The position numbers and the translations under genes are program-made. Positions 17,107-25,167 of a stretch of DNA of 64,000 nt are shown piece by piece. The DNA is from Streptomyces collinus (lineage in GTDB: Bacteria > Actinomycetota > Actinomycetes > Streptomycetales > Streptomycetaceae). Numbering within the stretch: the stretch's first letter is position 1; every line of letters starts with the position of its first letter. The notes below the pieces were generated by a model. That model was not told the DNA's origin. It made no database searches and was given only the letters and a program-made list of their open reading frames with translations. Where the stretch lies: the NCBI RefSeq assembly GCF_031348265.1, contig NZ_CP133771.1:4898001-4962000 (forward strand). Reading direction: 5' to 3'.

Positions 17107-18185
17107 CCACCCCCGGCCGGCGAACGGCCGCCACCACCCACGGCCCGCGCATGGCCACCACCCCCGGCCCGCGAACGGCCGCCACCACCCCCGCCCCGCG
17201 AACGGCCACCACCATCCAGGAGGACCCTGTGCACCACCCCCGCACACGCCACCTTATCTCCGTCGACGACCTCACCGACGACGACCTGCGCACCCTGGTG
17301 GCGGACGGTGTCGCCTTCCGCGCCGCCGACCGCAAGGGCGGCCTGAAGCCGCTGCGGGACGAGGTCGTGGGGATCTACTTCAGCAAGACGTCCACCCGCA
17401 CCCGTACCGCCTTCTCCAGCGGCGCCCTGCGCCTGGGCGCCTCCGTGATCACCTACGGGCCCGGCGACCTCCAGCTCAACACCGGCGAGACCAGCGAGGA
17501 CACCGGGGCCGTGCTCTCCCGCATGCTCGACGTCCTGGTGGCCCGCACCGCGGGTGACGAGGCGGAGATGCGGGCCTGGGCGAGCCAGCGGCGGATGTCC
17601 GTCGTCAACGCGATGAGCGCCGGGGAGCACCCCACCCAGGCCCTCACCGACCTCACCACGCTGTGCGCGCACTTCGGCCGGCTGGACGGGCTGCGCGTGC
17701 TGTACGTGGGGGAGGGCAACAACTCGGCCTCCGCGCTCGCCCTCGCCCTGAGCCGCTTCCCGGGCACCGAGCTGGAACTGCGCACCCCGCCCGGCTACGG
17801 CCTCGACCCGTCCTATCTCGCCCGGGCCGAGGCGCACGCCGCCCGCACCGGCGCGAGCGTGCGCGAACGCCACGACATGGACGACCTGCCCGCCGACGTC
17901 GACGCCGTCTACACCACGCGGTGGCAGACCACGGGCACCACCAAGCCCGACCCTGACTGGCGGGACGTCTTCGCCCCGTTCCAGGTGAGTGCGCGGCTGT
18001 GGGAGACCAGCCCCAAGGCCGTGTTCCTGCACGACCTGCCCGCCCACCGCGGCGACGAGGTGACCGCCGAGGTGCTCGACGGGCCGCACAGCATCGCCTT
18101 CGAGCAGGCCGAGAACAAGATGCACAGCGCGATGGCCGTCCTGAAGTGGTGCCGGGCGGGCGGTCCGCCCGCACCGGGAGAGTGA
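17103..18185 (+). CDS. Ornithine/putrescine-carbamoyltransferase-like enzyme with altered substrate motifs
   Basis: The fold is that of aspartate/ornithine carbamoyltransferases. The carbamoyl-phosphate loop STRTR (in SKTSTRTRTAF) and the HPTQ motif (GEHPTQALTD) are intact. The amino-acid side differs from OTC: the usual HCLP loop reads HDLPAHRGDEV, and the usual D-x-W-x-SMG region reads TTRWQTTG. The acceptor is therefore probably not ornithine; given the upstream SbnB-like gene I infer Dap, giving ureidoalanine. Two starts are plausible: ATG 17103 overlaps the NRPS stop, has GAGGAG five bases upstream and includes a repeat-rich N-terminus (360 aa); GTG 17229 has AGGAGG at 17218-17223 and gives a canonical 318 aa. 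Confidence 0.88.
   Translation: MTTPGRRTAATTHGPRMATTPGPRTAATTPAPRTATTIQEDPVHHPRTRHLISVDDLTDDDLRTLVADGVAFRAADRKGGLKPLRDEVVGIYFSKTSTRTRTAFSSGALRLGASVITYGPGDLQLNTGETSEDTGAVLSRMLDVLVARTAGDEAEMRAWASQRRMSVVNAMSAGEHPTQALTDLTTLCAHFGRLDGLRVLYVGEGNNSASALALALSRFPGTELELRTPPGYGLDPSYLARAEAHAARTGASVRERHDMDDLPADVDAVYTTRWQTTGTTKPDPDWRDVFAPFQVSARLWETSPKAVFLHDLPAHRGDEVTAEVLDGPHSIAFEQAENKMHSAMAVLKWCRAGGPPAPGE
17107..17217 (+). repeat. Frame-preserving tandem repeat before the carbamoyltransferase core
   Basis: Four units of alternating 27 and 24 bp built on CGAACGGCCGCCACCACC. If translated from the ATG at 17103 they read TTPGRRTAA, TTHGPRMA, TTPGPRTAA and TTPAPRTA. Unit lengths are multiples of three. The array sits between two plausible starts of the carbamoyltransferase gene. 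Confidence 0.75.
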
Positions 18186-19510
18186 GCGTCACCGACGGCC
18201 GGACGGCTCCCGCGCACCCGCAGGCGAAGGGGCCGGATCCGGTCCCGCTGCGACGCAACCGCGACTACCTCATGCTGTGGAGCGGCGCCGGGCTCACCCT
18301 GCTCGGCTCCCGCGCCACCTCGGTCGCCTACCCGCTGCTGCTGATCTGGTCCACCGGATCGGCGGCGGCGGGGGCGATGGCCGCCTTCGCGGCGCAACTC
18401 CCGCACCTGATCGTGCAGTTGCCCGCCGGCGCGCTCGTCGACCGGTGGAACCGGCGCCGCACGATGCTCGTGTGCAGCGCGGGCTGCGCGGTGTCCACGG
18501 CGAGCGTGGTCCTGGCGGTCGCGGTGGGCCGGGTCCATCTGGCCCACCTGGCGGTGGCCGCGTTCGTCGAGGGCTCGCTGATGGTCTGCCACCGCCTCGC
18601 CGAACGGGCCTGCGTCCGCCAGGTCGTGCCGGCGTCGCAGCTCACCGCGGCGCTCGCCGGGAACGAGGCCCGGGGGCGGGCCGCGGGCCTGCTCGGACAG
18701 CCGCTCGGCAGCGCCGCGTTCGCCGCCGCCCGGTGGTCGCCGTTCCTGCTCGGGAGCGTCACCCACCTGCTGTCACTGCTCGCCGTCCTGTGCGTCAGGG
18801 CGCCGTTCGGCGGCAGGCCGGCGGCCGAACGGCGCAGACTCGGGCCCGAGATCGCCGAGGGGCTGCGCTGGCTGTGGCGGCGCCGCTTCCTGCGCCGGAT
18901 CACGCTGCTGATCTCCGGCAGCAACGTGATCTTCCAGGCGCTGGCCCTGCTGCCCGCCTTCGTCCTGTACGAGGACGGGCTCTCGCCCGCGACGGTCGGC
19001 GTGATCGCGGCGATCAGCGGGGCGGGCGGCGCCGTCGGCGCCCTGTGCGGCGGCTGGGCCACGCGCCGCATCGGCCTGGCAGGCCTGGTCCGCGGTGCGC
19101 TCGTGGTGTGGGCGCTGCTCGTGCCCGCCCTCGCCCTGACCCGGTCGCCGCTGCTCCTCGGAGCGCTGCTGGCCGGAATGAGCCTGGTGGGCGGCGCCGT
19201 CAACGTCGCCGGCGGTGTCCACCAGGTGCGCACCACGCCCGATGCCCTCCAGGGCCGCGTCAACAGCGCGCTACAGCTGGCGGGTTCGGGTGCCAACGCA
19301 CTCGGCGCACTCGCCGGGGGAGTGCTGCTCGACTCCCTCGGCGCGGCCCGCACGGCCGCCCTGCTCGGTGCGGCGATGGGCGTCCTGGCGCTCGTCGCCG
19401 CGGCCTCCGCACTGACCCGCCTCCTGGCCGCCGAGGAACAGCAGACCTCTCAGGAACAGCAGCAAGAACCCGTACGAGAACAAGAACAAGAAGGAGAACG
19501 CACCTCATGA
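18182..19510 (+). CDS. MFS transporter, probable peptide exporter
   Basis: A 442-residue major facilitator protein of the EntS/MFS_3 type: about 12 hydrophobic segments, the cytoplasmic loop motif GALVDRWNRRRTML after helix 2 and a Gln/Glu-rich C-terminus. The GTG start overlaps the carbamoyltransferase stop (GTGA), and its own stop overlaps the next ATG. This tight coupling inside the biosynthetic operon argues for export of, or self-resistance to, the peptide product. Substrate is not deducible from sequence. Confidence 0.88.
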   Translation: MSVTDGRTAPAHPQAKGPDPVPLRRNRDYLMLWSGAGLTLLGSRATSVAYPLLLIWSTGSAAAGAMAAFAAQLPHLIVQLPAGALVDRWNRRRTMLVCSAGCAVSTASVVLAVAVGRVHLAHLAVAAFVEGSLMVCHRLAERACVRQVVPASQLTAALAGNEARGRAAGLLGQPLGSAAFAAARWSPFLLGSVTHLLSLLAVLCVRAPFGGRPAAERRRLGPEIAEGLRWLWRRRFLRRITLLISGSNVIFQALALLPAFVLYEDGLSPATVGVIAAISGAGGAVGALCGGWATRRIGLAGLVRGALVVWALLVPALALTRSPLLLGALLAGMSLVGGAVNVAGGVHQVRTTPDALQGRVNSALQLAGSGANALGALAGGVLLDSLGAARTAALLGAAMGVLALVAAASALTRLLAAEEQQTSQEQQQEPVREQEQEGERTS

Positions 19511-20448
19511 ACACGACCCCCAGCTGGAGCCCGCTGGTCATCACCCCGCAGAGCGCCGGGGTCGAGGCCTCGGCCGCCGGGCTGCTCAAGGTGATCGGCG
19601 ACACCGCCACCATCGACGACCAGCTCGTCAAGGAGAAGGCGCTGATCTTCCGCGGCTTCGGCGTCACACAGGAGGAACTCGACCCGGTCATGGACGAGCT
19701 GCTGCCCAACCGGCTCGCCTACGTCCACGGCAACTCGCCGCGCACCAAGGTCGGCAAGAACGTCTACACCTCCACGGAGTACCCGCAGGAGTTCACCATC
19801 TCGATGCACAACGAGATGTCGTACGCCCACGCGTGGCCGGCCCGCCTGCTCTTCTTCTGCCAGAAGGCGGCCGAGACCGGCGGCGCCACCCCGGTGACCG
19901 ACTCCGCCCTCTGGCTCCGGTCCCTGGACCCGGAGGTCAGGGAGGCGTTCAAGGGCGGCGTCTGCTACCAGCAGAACCTGCACGACGGCCTCGGCCTCGG
20001 CAAGAGCTGGCAGGACACCTTCGAGACCACCGACCGCGCCGAGGTCGAGGCCTTCCTCGGGCAGACCGGCGCCCAGTGGGAATGGAAGCCGGACGGCTCG
20101 CTGCGGGTGCGCCAGATCCGGCCCGCGACCGCCGTGCACCCGGTGACCGGCACGGAGGTCTGGTTCAACCAGTCCGACCAGTGGCACCCGGCGGGCCTCG
20201 GCGACGACACCGCCGCCGCGCTCGCCCAGATCATGCCGGCCGACGAACTGCCGCAGTCCGTCACGTTCGCCGACGGCACACCCATCCCCGACGAGTACGT
20301 CCTCCAGATCCGTGACCGGGGCCTGGACGCCGCCGTGAACTGCGACTGGCGCACCGGGGACCTGATGCTCATCGACAACATGCTGGTCTCGCACGGCCGC
20401 CGGCCCTTCACCGGAACCCGCCGCGTGCTCGTCGCGATGTCCGACTGA
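19507..20448 (+). CDS. SyrP/TauD-like Fe(II)/2-oxoglutarate-dependent hydroxylase 1
   Basis: A 313-residue TauD/TfdA-family protein. Iron ligands are visible as the HxE motif in MHNEMSY and the distal His in LVSHGRRPF, followed by the Arg that binds 2-oxoglutarate in GTRR. The segment NSPRTKVGKNVYTSTEYP resembles SyrP-type enzymes that beta-hydroxylate Asp on a carrier protein. AAGGAG precedes the ATG, which overlaps the MFS stop. Three NRPS modules carry Asn/Asp-like codes, so beta-hydroxylation of one or more of these residues is the likely role. Whether it acts on free or carrier-bound amino acid is unknown. Confidence 0.9.
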   Translation: MNTTPSWSPLVITPQSAGVEASAAGLLKVIGDTATIDDQLVKEKALIFRGFGVTQEELDPVMDELLPNRLAYVHGNSPRTKVGKNVYTSTEYPQEFTISMHNEMSYAHAWPARLLFFCQKAAETGGATPVTDSALWLRSLDPEVREAFKGGVCYQQNLHDGLGLGKSWQDTFETTDRAEVEAFLGQTGAQWEWKPDGSLRVRQIRPATAVHPVTGTEVWFNQSDQWHPAGLGDDTAAALAQIMPADELPQSVTFADGTPIPDEYVLQIRDRGLDAAVNCDWRTGDLMLIDNMLVSHGRRPFTGTRRVLVAMSD

Positions 20449-20473
20449 GACCGGATGCGTACCGCTGAGCGCC

Positions 20474-20584
20474 ATGAGCGCACTCTGCGCGACAGCGGTG
20501 GCGCCCCTGTGCGGCCGGCCCGTCGCCGTGTCGCTCGTCCCGACCCCGGCAGAACCCACCCGTCCGGCGGTGCCGGACCCGTAA
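20474..20584 (+). CDS. Possible 36-residue ORF between the two hydroxylases
   Basis: An ATG at 20474 opens 36 codons starting MSALCATAVAPL and ending in a TAA whose bases form part of the next gene's Shine-Dalgarno (TAAGGAGG). Third codon positions are mostly G or C, as in real Streptomyces genes, but the reading is too short for that to be decisive and the upstream ribosome-binding site is weak. No function recognised. Confidence 0.25.
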   Translation: MSALCATAVAPLCGRPVAVSLVPTPAEPTRPAVPDP

Positions 20585-20594
20585 GGAGGCAGTC

Positions 20595-20849
20595 GTGAAG
20601 GCGATCGGCGTCGGCACCACCAAAGACCTCACGTCCGGGGACCGCCCGGAGGACCCGGGCCGCCTCGTCGTCACCGGCGCGGAAGGCGACGGCGGCGGCG
20701 ACCGGTTCGCCGAGGACGTGCCGAGCCGCAACGACCTCTTCACGGCGCTCGCCGGGCCCGCGGGCAGTGCGGCTTCCGTCGTCCAGCGCGCCCGGGAATC
20801 CGCCCTGTCCCGTTCCCTGCTCGAACCCTTCGCCTCCTCCAGGAGCTGA
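20595..20849 (+). CDS. Small protein of unknown function in the NRPS operon
   Basis: An 84-residue ORF with GTG start and a strong AAGGAGG at 20583-20589. It begins MKAIGVGTTKDLTSGD, is acidic and glycine-rich in the middle, and ends in a Ser/Arg-rich stretch (ESALSRSLLEPFASSRS). There is no signal peptide, Cys cluster or domain I recognise. It lies between two SyrP-like hydroxylase genes, all in one direction; the next gene's AGGAG falls just before its stop. It could be an adaptor for the hydroxylases or another cluster-specific factor; that is speculation. Confidence 0.65.
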   Translation: MKAIGVGTTKDLTSGDRPEDPGRLVVTGAEGDGGGDRFAEDVPSRNDLFTALAGPAGSAASVVQRARESALSRSLLEPFASSRS

Positions 20850-20857
20850 CCACCACC

Positions 20858-21844
20858 ATGACCACCCAGGCGATACCCACCCCGACCGGCGTGCCGGCCC
20901 AGGGAGTCGACCTCCCGGGCCATCTCCCCAAGGTCTTCCTCGCACCCGACCCCTCCGTGGAGATCGGCGCGTACCTCGCACAGCACCGGGCGGCCGTCCG
21001 CGCCGCCCTCGTCGACCGTGGCGCGGTCCTGCTGCGCGGCTTCGCGGTCGACGGCGTCGACGGCTTCAACGGCTCGGTGCACGCCCTGTCGGGCACCCCG
21101 CCGCTGACGTACGCGGAACGCTCCTCGCCGCGCTCCACCATCAAGGGGCAGGTGTACACCTCGACCGACTACCCGGCGGACGAGGAGATCTTCCTGCACA
21201 ACGAGAACTCGTACCAGTCGGTCTGGCCGCAGACCCTGTACTTCTTCTGCATCGAACCCCCTCACACGCTCGGCGCCACCCCGCTCGCCGACATCCGGGC
21301 CGTCCACGCGGCCATCGACCCCGACGTGCGGGAGGAGTTCACCCGGCGCCGCTGGCGTGTGGTGCGCAACTTCCACGAGGACTTCGGGGTGCCGTGGCAG
21401 CAGGCGTTCAACACCGACGACAAGGACCGGGTCGCCGCGTACTGCGCGGGCAAGGGCATCGACGTGGAGTGGACCGCCGGCGGGCTGCGCACCACGGCGG
21501 TGCGCGACGCGGTGCACCGGCACCCGGTGACGGGGGAGACCGTGTGGTTCAACCACATCACGTTCTTCCACGTCAGCACGGTCGCCCCCGATGTGCGCGA
21601 CGGCCTCCTGGAGATCTTCGCGCCCGAGGACCTGCCCACCAACTCCTACTACGGGGACGGGGCGCCGATCCCCGACGATGTCGTCGCTCACCTGCGCCAG
21701 TGCTACCGGGACGCGAGCACCCGCTTCGACTGGCAGCGGCACGACGTCCTGGTCGTCGACAACATGCTGGCCGCCCACGCCCGTGAGCCCTTCACCGGCC
21801 CGCGCAAGATCGCCGTCGCGATGGCCGAGCCGTCCGACGGCTGA
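20858..21844 (+). CDS. SyrP/TauD-like Fe(II)/2-oxoglutarate-dependent hydroxylase 2
   Basis: A 328-residue paralogue of the hydroxylase at 19507. The iron-binding HxE appears as LHNENSYQ, the distal His as AAHAREPF followed by GPRK, and the SyrP-type signature as SSPRSTIKGQVYTSTDYP. The two enzymes are clearly related but diverged, which suggests different residues, modules or stereochemistry. An AGGAG at 20839-20843 lies within the end of the preceding small gene. This is the last gene of the rightward operon; a strong terminator follows at once. Confidence 0.9.
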   Translation: MTTQAIPTPTGVPAQGVDLPGHLPKVFLAPDPSVEIGAYLAQHRAAVRAALVDRGAVLLRGFAVDGVDGFNGSVHALSGTPPLTYAERSSPRSTIKGQVYTSTDYPADEEIFLHNENSYQSVWPQTLYFFCIEPPHTLGATPLADIRAVHAAIDPDVREEFTRRRWRVVRNFHEDFGVPWQQAFNTDDKDRVAAYCAGKGIDVEWTAGGLRTTAVRDAVHRHPVTGETVWFNHITFFHVSTVAPDVRDGLLEIFAPEDLPTNSYYGDGAPIPDDVVAHLRQCYRDASTRFDWQRHDVLVVDNMLAAHAREPFTGPRKIAVAMAEPSDG

Positions 21845-21848
21845 CGCC

Positions 21849-21907
21849 CGGGGCGGCCCGCCCCGAGAAGGATCCGCCGCCGTACCTGTGTCGGGTACGG
21901 CGGCGGA
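21849..21907. terminator. Double hairpin, bidirectional terminator
   Basis: Two stem-loops in an 84-bp convergent gap. The first is CGGGGCG paired with CGCCCCG (21849-21865). The second is a perfect 14-bp stem, TCCGCCGCCGTACC at 21873-21886 with its complement at 21894-21907 and a 7-nt loop. It separates the rightward NRPS operon from the leftward methyltransferase gene. Confidence 0.85.
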
Positions 21908-21928
21908 CTCATGCGCCTCCCGGGGGAT

Positions 21929-22606
21929 TCAGAAGCGCATGCCTGTGCTCGCCGCTGCACGCGCACCGACCTGCGCGACGAGGAGATCGAGGGTCGCGGG
22001 CGCCAGGCGGGGGCGTGGACGGCGTGCGTGATAGACGAACGCCGGCGGCAGATTGCCCCACACCGTGCGGCCCGGCACCACCTCTTCGAAGGAGGAGCCG
22101 AGCATGCGCCGGAAGCGCCGGGCGGACGACAGGTACGTCGCGTGCACATAGCCGAAGGTCGTGAACGCCCCCTGCGGTGCGAGCGACCGGCGTACGGAGT
22201 CGAGCGTCGTGCGCTGCGTCGTGAGGTCCAGGCTGGCCCAGGGCAGCCCGCTGATGACGGCGTCCGCCACACCCAGCCCGCGCTCGGCGAGCAGCCGCGG
22301 CAGCGCGGCCGCCTCGTCGTTCAGGACCTGCACGCGCGGGAAGCGCTCGGCGAGCGACGACGCGAGCCGGGGGTTGATCTCCACGGCCAGGTGATGGCCG
22401 CGACCGCCGAGGAGCTCCTGGATCAGTCCGGTGAACGCCCCGGTGCCGGGCCCGAGTTCGACGACCACCGGGTCGCCGGACTCGGGCACGGGCAGGGTCA
22501 CCTCGGTGGCCAGCCGGCGCGAACTGGGAGCCATGGCACCGACCTCCCGGGGACTGCGCAGGAACTCTCTGAACAACGACCCGGGTGCGGCGGTCTCACT
22601 CGTCAA
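21929..22606 (-). CDS. SAM-dependent methyltransferase (phospholipid/rRNA-adenine methyltransferase-like)
   Basis: A 225-residue class I methyltransferase. Motif I reads VVELGPGTGAFT (about 48-59), and an LPW motif (ISGLPWASL) lies where KsgA/Erm and bacterial phosphatidylethanolamine N-methyltransferases have N-x-P-x. The N-terminus FREFLRSPREVGAMAPSS is typical of Streptomyces proteins annotated as phospholipid methyltransferases. The start is a TTG with GAGAGG upstream. It faces the NRPS operon across a terminator and runs with the ABC exporter genes. It may modify membrane lipid or the peptide; the substrate is not evident. Confidence 0.75.
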   Translation of the reverse strand: MTSETAAPGSLFREFLRSPREVGAMAPSSRRLATEVTLPVPESGDPVVVELGPGTGAFTGLIQELLGGRGHHLAVEINPRLASSLAERFPRVQVLNDEAAALPRLLAERGLGVADAVISGLPWASLDLTTQRTTLDSVRRSLAPQGAFTTFGYVHATYLSSARRFRRMLGSSFEEVVPGRTVWGNLPPAFVYHARRPRPRLAPATLDLLVAQVGARAAASTGMRF

Positions 22607-22665
22607 CTTCTGTGCCTCTCGGGCTCGTAGGGATCGGTGGATCGGCCGGTGCGTCTCCGGCGTGA

Positions 22666-25167
22666 CTACTCGCGCATGCCCGCCAGCTCAACCGGCCGGG
22701 TGCGCAGGGCGAACGACGCGGGCAGGGTGGCCGCGAGGACCGCGAGCAGGGCGCTCGCGGCGACCACCGCACCCACCGTAGGCCAGGGCACCACGATCGC
22801 GGAGCGCACGTCGAGCAGGCCGAGGGCGGTGCGGACGCCGAGCAGGTTCACCGCCGAGACGGCCGCGCCGAGCACCGCGCCGACCACCACGACCATCACC
22901 GACTCGACGGCGACCAGGCGCAGCACCTGGGTCTTCGTCGCGCCCGTCAGGCGCAGTGCGGCGAGGTCGCGGACCCGGTCCGTGGTGGCCATGACCAGCG
23001 TGTTGGCCAGTGCGATGCCCGTGTAGACCAGGGCGATGGCCAGGATCATCAGCAGGCCGAGCCGGGTGGACTCGCTGGAGCGCGGATAGTGCTCGTCGAT
23101 CCACTGCCCGGCGCCGAGCACCTCGACGCCGCTCGCCTCGCCCGCGGCGCGCAGCCGCCGGTCGACGGCGGCCCGGTCCGCGCCGGCGGCGACCTTGATG
23201 TCGACGCGGTCGACGCCCGCGCCGGCGGCGTTGCGCGCGGTGAGGTACACGCCGTTGTTGCCGGTGCCGATCCCGAGGACCGCGGCGATCCTGAGGTTCA
23301 CCTTGCGGCCGTCGCCCAGCCAGACGGGCACCCGGTCGCCGACGCGGGTGGTCAGCCATTCCTCGTTGACGACGATGCTGTCGTCGTCGAGGTCGGCCAG
23401 TTTCCCCGCCACGACGGGGAGCCGGGACACCCCGGACAGCTCCGTGCCGCTGTCGACGGCGCGGGCCTCGGAGCGGACGAGGGCGGTGCCCTCCTCCAGG
23501 ACGGTCACGCCGGTCGAGCGGGACGTGCTGACCGTGACGCCGGGGACGTCACGGGCCGCCCGGACGAACCCGTCGGGCAGCGCCCGGCCCGCGTCGCCCG
23601 ACGAGACCACGTAGTCGGCCCGCGTCTGGGTGCGGGCCTCGGAGGCCTTGGCCTCGTTGATGGTGGCGGTCGTGCCCATCAGGGAGCAGGCGAGTGCCAC
23701 GGTGATGATGACCGGCGCGGCCACGGCCGCCGTCCGGCGCACCCCCGCCGCCGCGTTCTCCCGCGCCAGCATGCCCACGGCGCCCGGCAGCCGGGCGGGC
23801 AGCCAGGTCAGCAGCCGGGTCAGCGGCCGCACCAGCAGCGGCGCGAGCAGGGCCATCGCCACGATGAGCAGCATCGGCTGGGTGATGTACGTCTTGCGCT
23901 TCAGCACGTCGCCGGGGTTGTCCACCAGCGCCATGACGAGCAGGCCGAGGCCGGTCAGCAGCACGGCGGCGGCCACCAGGAGGCGGCTCCACGGCATGGT
24001 GCCGCTGTCGACGGCGGACTCCCGCAGCGCCGCCGTCGGGCCGGTCCGGCCCGCGCGGAAGGACGCCACGACGACGCCGCACAGGGCCACCGTCAGGCCG
24101 GTCCAGAAGGCGACATGGAGCGGCCAGGCCTGCTCACCGATCCGGAACCAGGTCGGGGCCAGGCCCTCTCCCGACATCCACGAGGCGAGCCGCGGCGCGG
24201 CCCAACGGCCCAGCCAGCACCCGGCGCCCGATGCGAGCACCCCGATCACCAGGGCCTCCGCGTAGACCATGCGCCGCACCTGACCGGGCGTCGCGCCCGC
24301 CATCCGCAGGAGGCCGAACTCCCGCCTGCGCTGTGCCACCGCGAAAGTGAACGTCGAGGCGACCACGAACACCGACACGAACGCGGTGATGCCGGCCGCC
24401 GTGCCCAGCAGGGCGTTCACGGAGACCAGGGCCTCCTTGTCGCGGTCCGGGTCGGGGTCGGCGCGCCGCCGGTCGTCGCCGGCGAGGACGGTCATGCCCG
24501 AGCCGGTGCCGAGTGCCGCGCGGACGGCGGCCGGGTCGGCGTCCACCGTCACCCGGTCGATGCGCGGGGACAGGCGCGCGGCCTCGGCGGCGGTGAAGAA
24601 CACCGCCGACTCGAAGCCGGCCGCCGGGACCGTGCCGACCACGGTACGGGTGCCGGCGCCCTCGGGCGTGACGACCTGGATCCGGTCCCCGGCGCGCACC
24701 TGCGCGCCGGGCCCGGTCGTGACGACGACTTCGCCGGGCGATGTGGGGGCGCGTCCGGAGGTGAGACGGTACGGCGTGGCCGCGGCGACGGCCCACGAGT
24801 GGCCCACGAGCGCGGTGTCCGCACCGACCCGCCGGTCCGCGTCCGGCACCGAGACGGGGAACGTACGGTCCTCGGCGACCGGGCCCACCGTGGCCAGCTC
24901 GGCGGCCAGCTTCTCCGGCACGGCACGGGGGTTGGTCAGCGTCGACGTCCGCACCCCGATCGGGGTGTCGGCCTTCACCTCGTCCGTGCCCTGCACCACG
25001 ACCCGCGCCTCGGCGAACCGTTCGGTGCCCCGCTCCGGCGCGTCGAACGTCGCCGCGAGCGCGAGGCCGGTGGTGGCGATGAGGCCGACCCCGAGCGCGA
25101 GCGCGACGAACGAGCCGACGAACGTGACCCAGCGGGTGCGCATCCCGCGCAGCGCGAGACTCAGCAC
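22666..25167 (-). CDS. MacB/FtsX-family ABC transporter permease
   Basis: An 833-residue permease with two FtsX-like halves: a membrane segment near the N-terminus, a large extracytoplasmic region, three helices around residues 260-390, a second membrane block around 400-500, another extracytoplasmic part and a final trio of helices near 720-820. This is the standard layout of actinobacterial permeases that export peptides or sense antibiotics. The GTG start overlaps the end of the ATPase gene by 7 bp, so the two are translated together. Location beside the NRPS genes suggests product export or immunity. Confidence 0.92.
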   Translation of the reverse strand: MLSLALRGMRTRWVTFVGSFVALALGVGLIATTGLALAATFDAPERGTERFAEARVVVQGTDEVKADTPIGVRTSTLTNPRAVPEKLAAELATVGPVAEDRTFPVSVPDADRRVGADTALVGHSWAVAAATPYRLTSGRAPTSPGEVVVTTGPGAQVRAGDRIQVVTPEGAGTRTVVGTVPAAGFESAVFFTAAEAARLSPRIDRVTVDADPAAVRAALGTGSGMTVLAGDDRRRADPDPDRDKEALVSVNALLGTAAGITAFVSVFVVASTFTFAVAQRRREFGLLRMAGATPGQVRRMVYAEALVIGVLASGAGCWLGRWAAPRLASWMSGEGLAPTWFRIGEQAWPLHVAFWTGLTVALCGVVVASFRAGRTGPTAALRESAVDSGTMPWSRLLVAAAVLLTGLGLLVMALVDNPGDVLKRKTYITQPMLLIVAMALLAPLLVRPLTRLLTWLPARLPGAVGMLARENAAAGVRRTAAVAAPVIITVALACSLMGTTATINEAKASEARTQTRADYVVSSGDAGRALPDGFVRAARDVPGVTVSTSRSTGVTVLEEGTALVRSEARAVDSGTELSGVSRLPVVAGKLADLDDDSIVVNEEWLTTRVGDRVPVWLGDGRKVNLRIAAVLGIGTGNNGVYLTARNAAGAGVDRVDIKVAAGADRAAVDRRLRAAGEASGVEVLGAGQWIDEHYPRSSESTRLGLLMILAIALVYTGIALANTLVMATTDRVRDLAALRLTGATKTQVLRLVAVESVMVVVVGAVLGAAVSAVNLLGVRTALGLLDVRSAIVVPWPTVGAVVAASALLAVLAATLPASFALRTRPVELAGMRE

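Noticed and set aside
2..21844. Viomycin/capreomycin-type cluster
   Set aside because: Dap and carbamoyl chemistry fit partly, but no capreomycidine synthase or similar gene is visible, and the module count, Thr code and fused hydrolase do not match.
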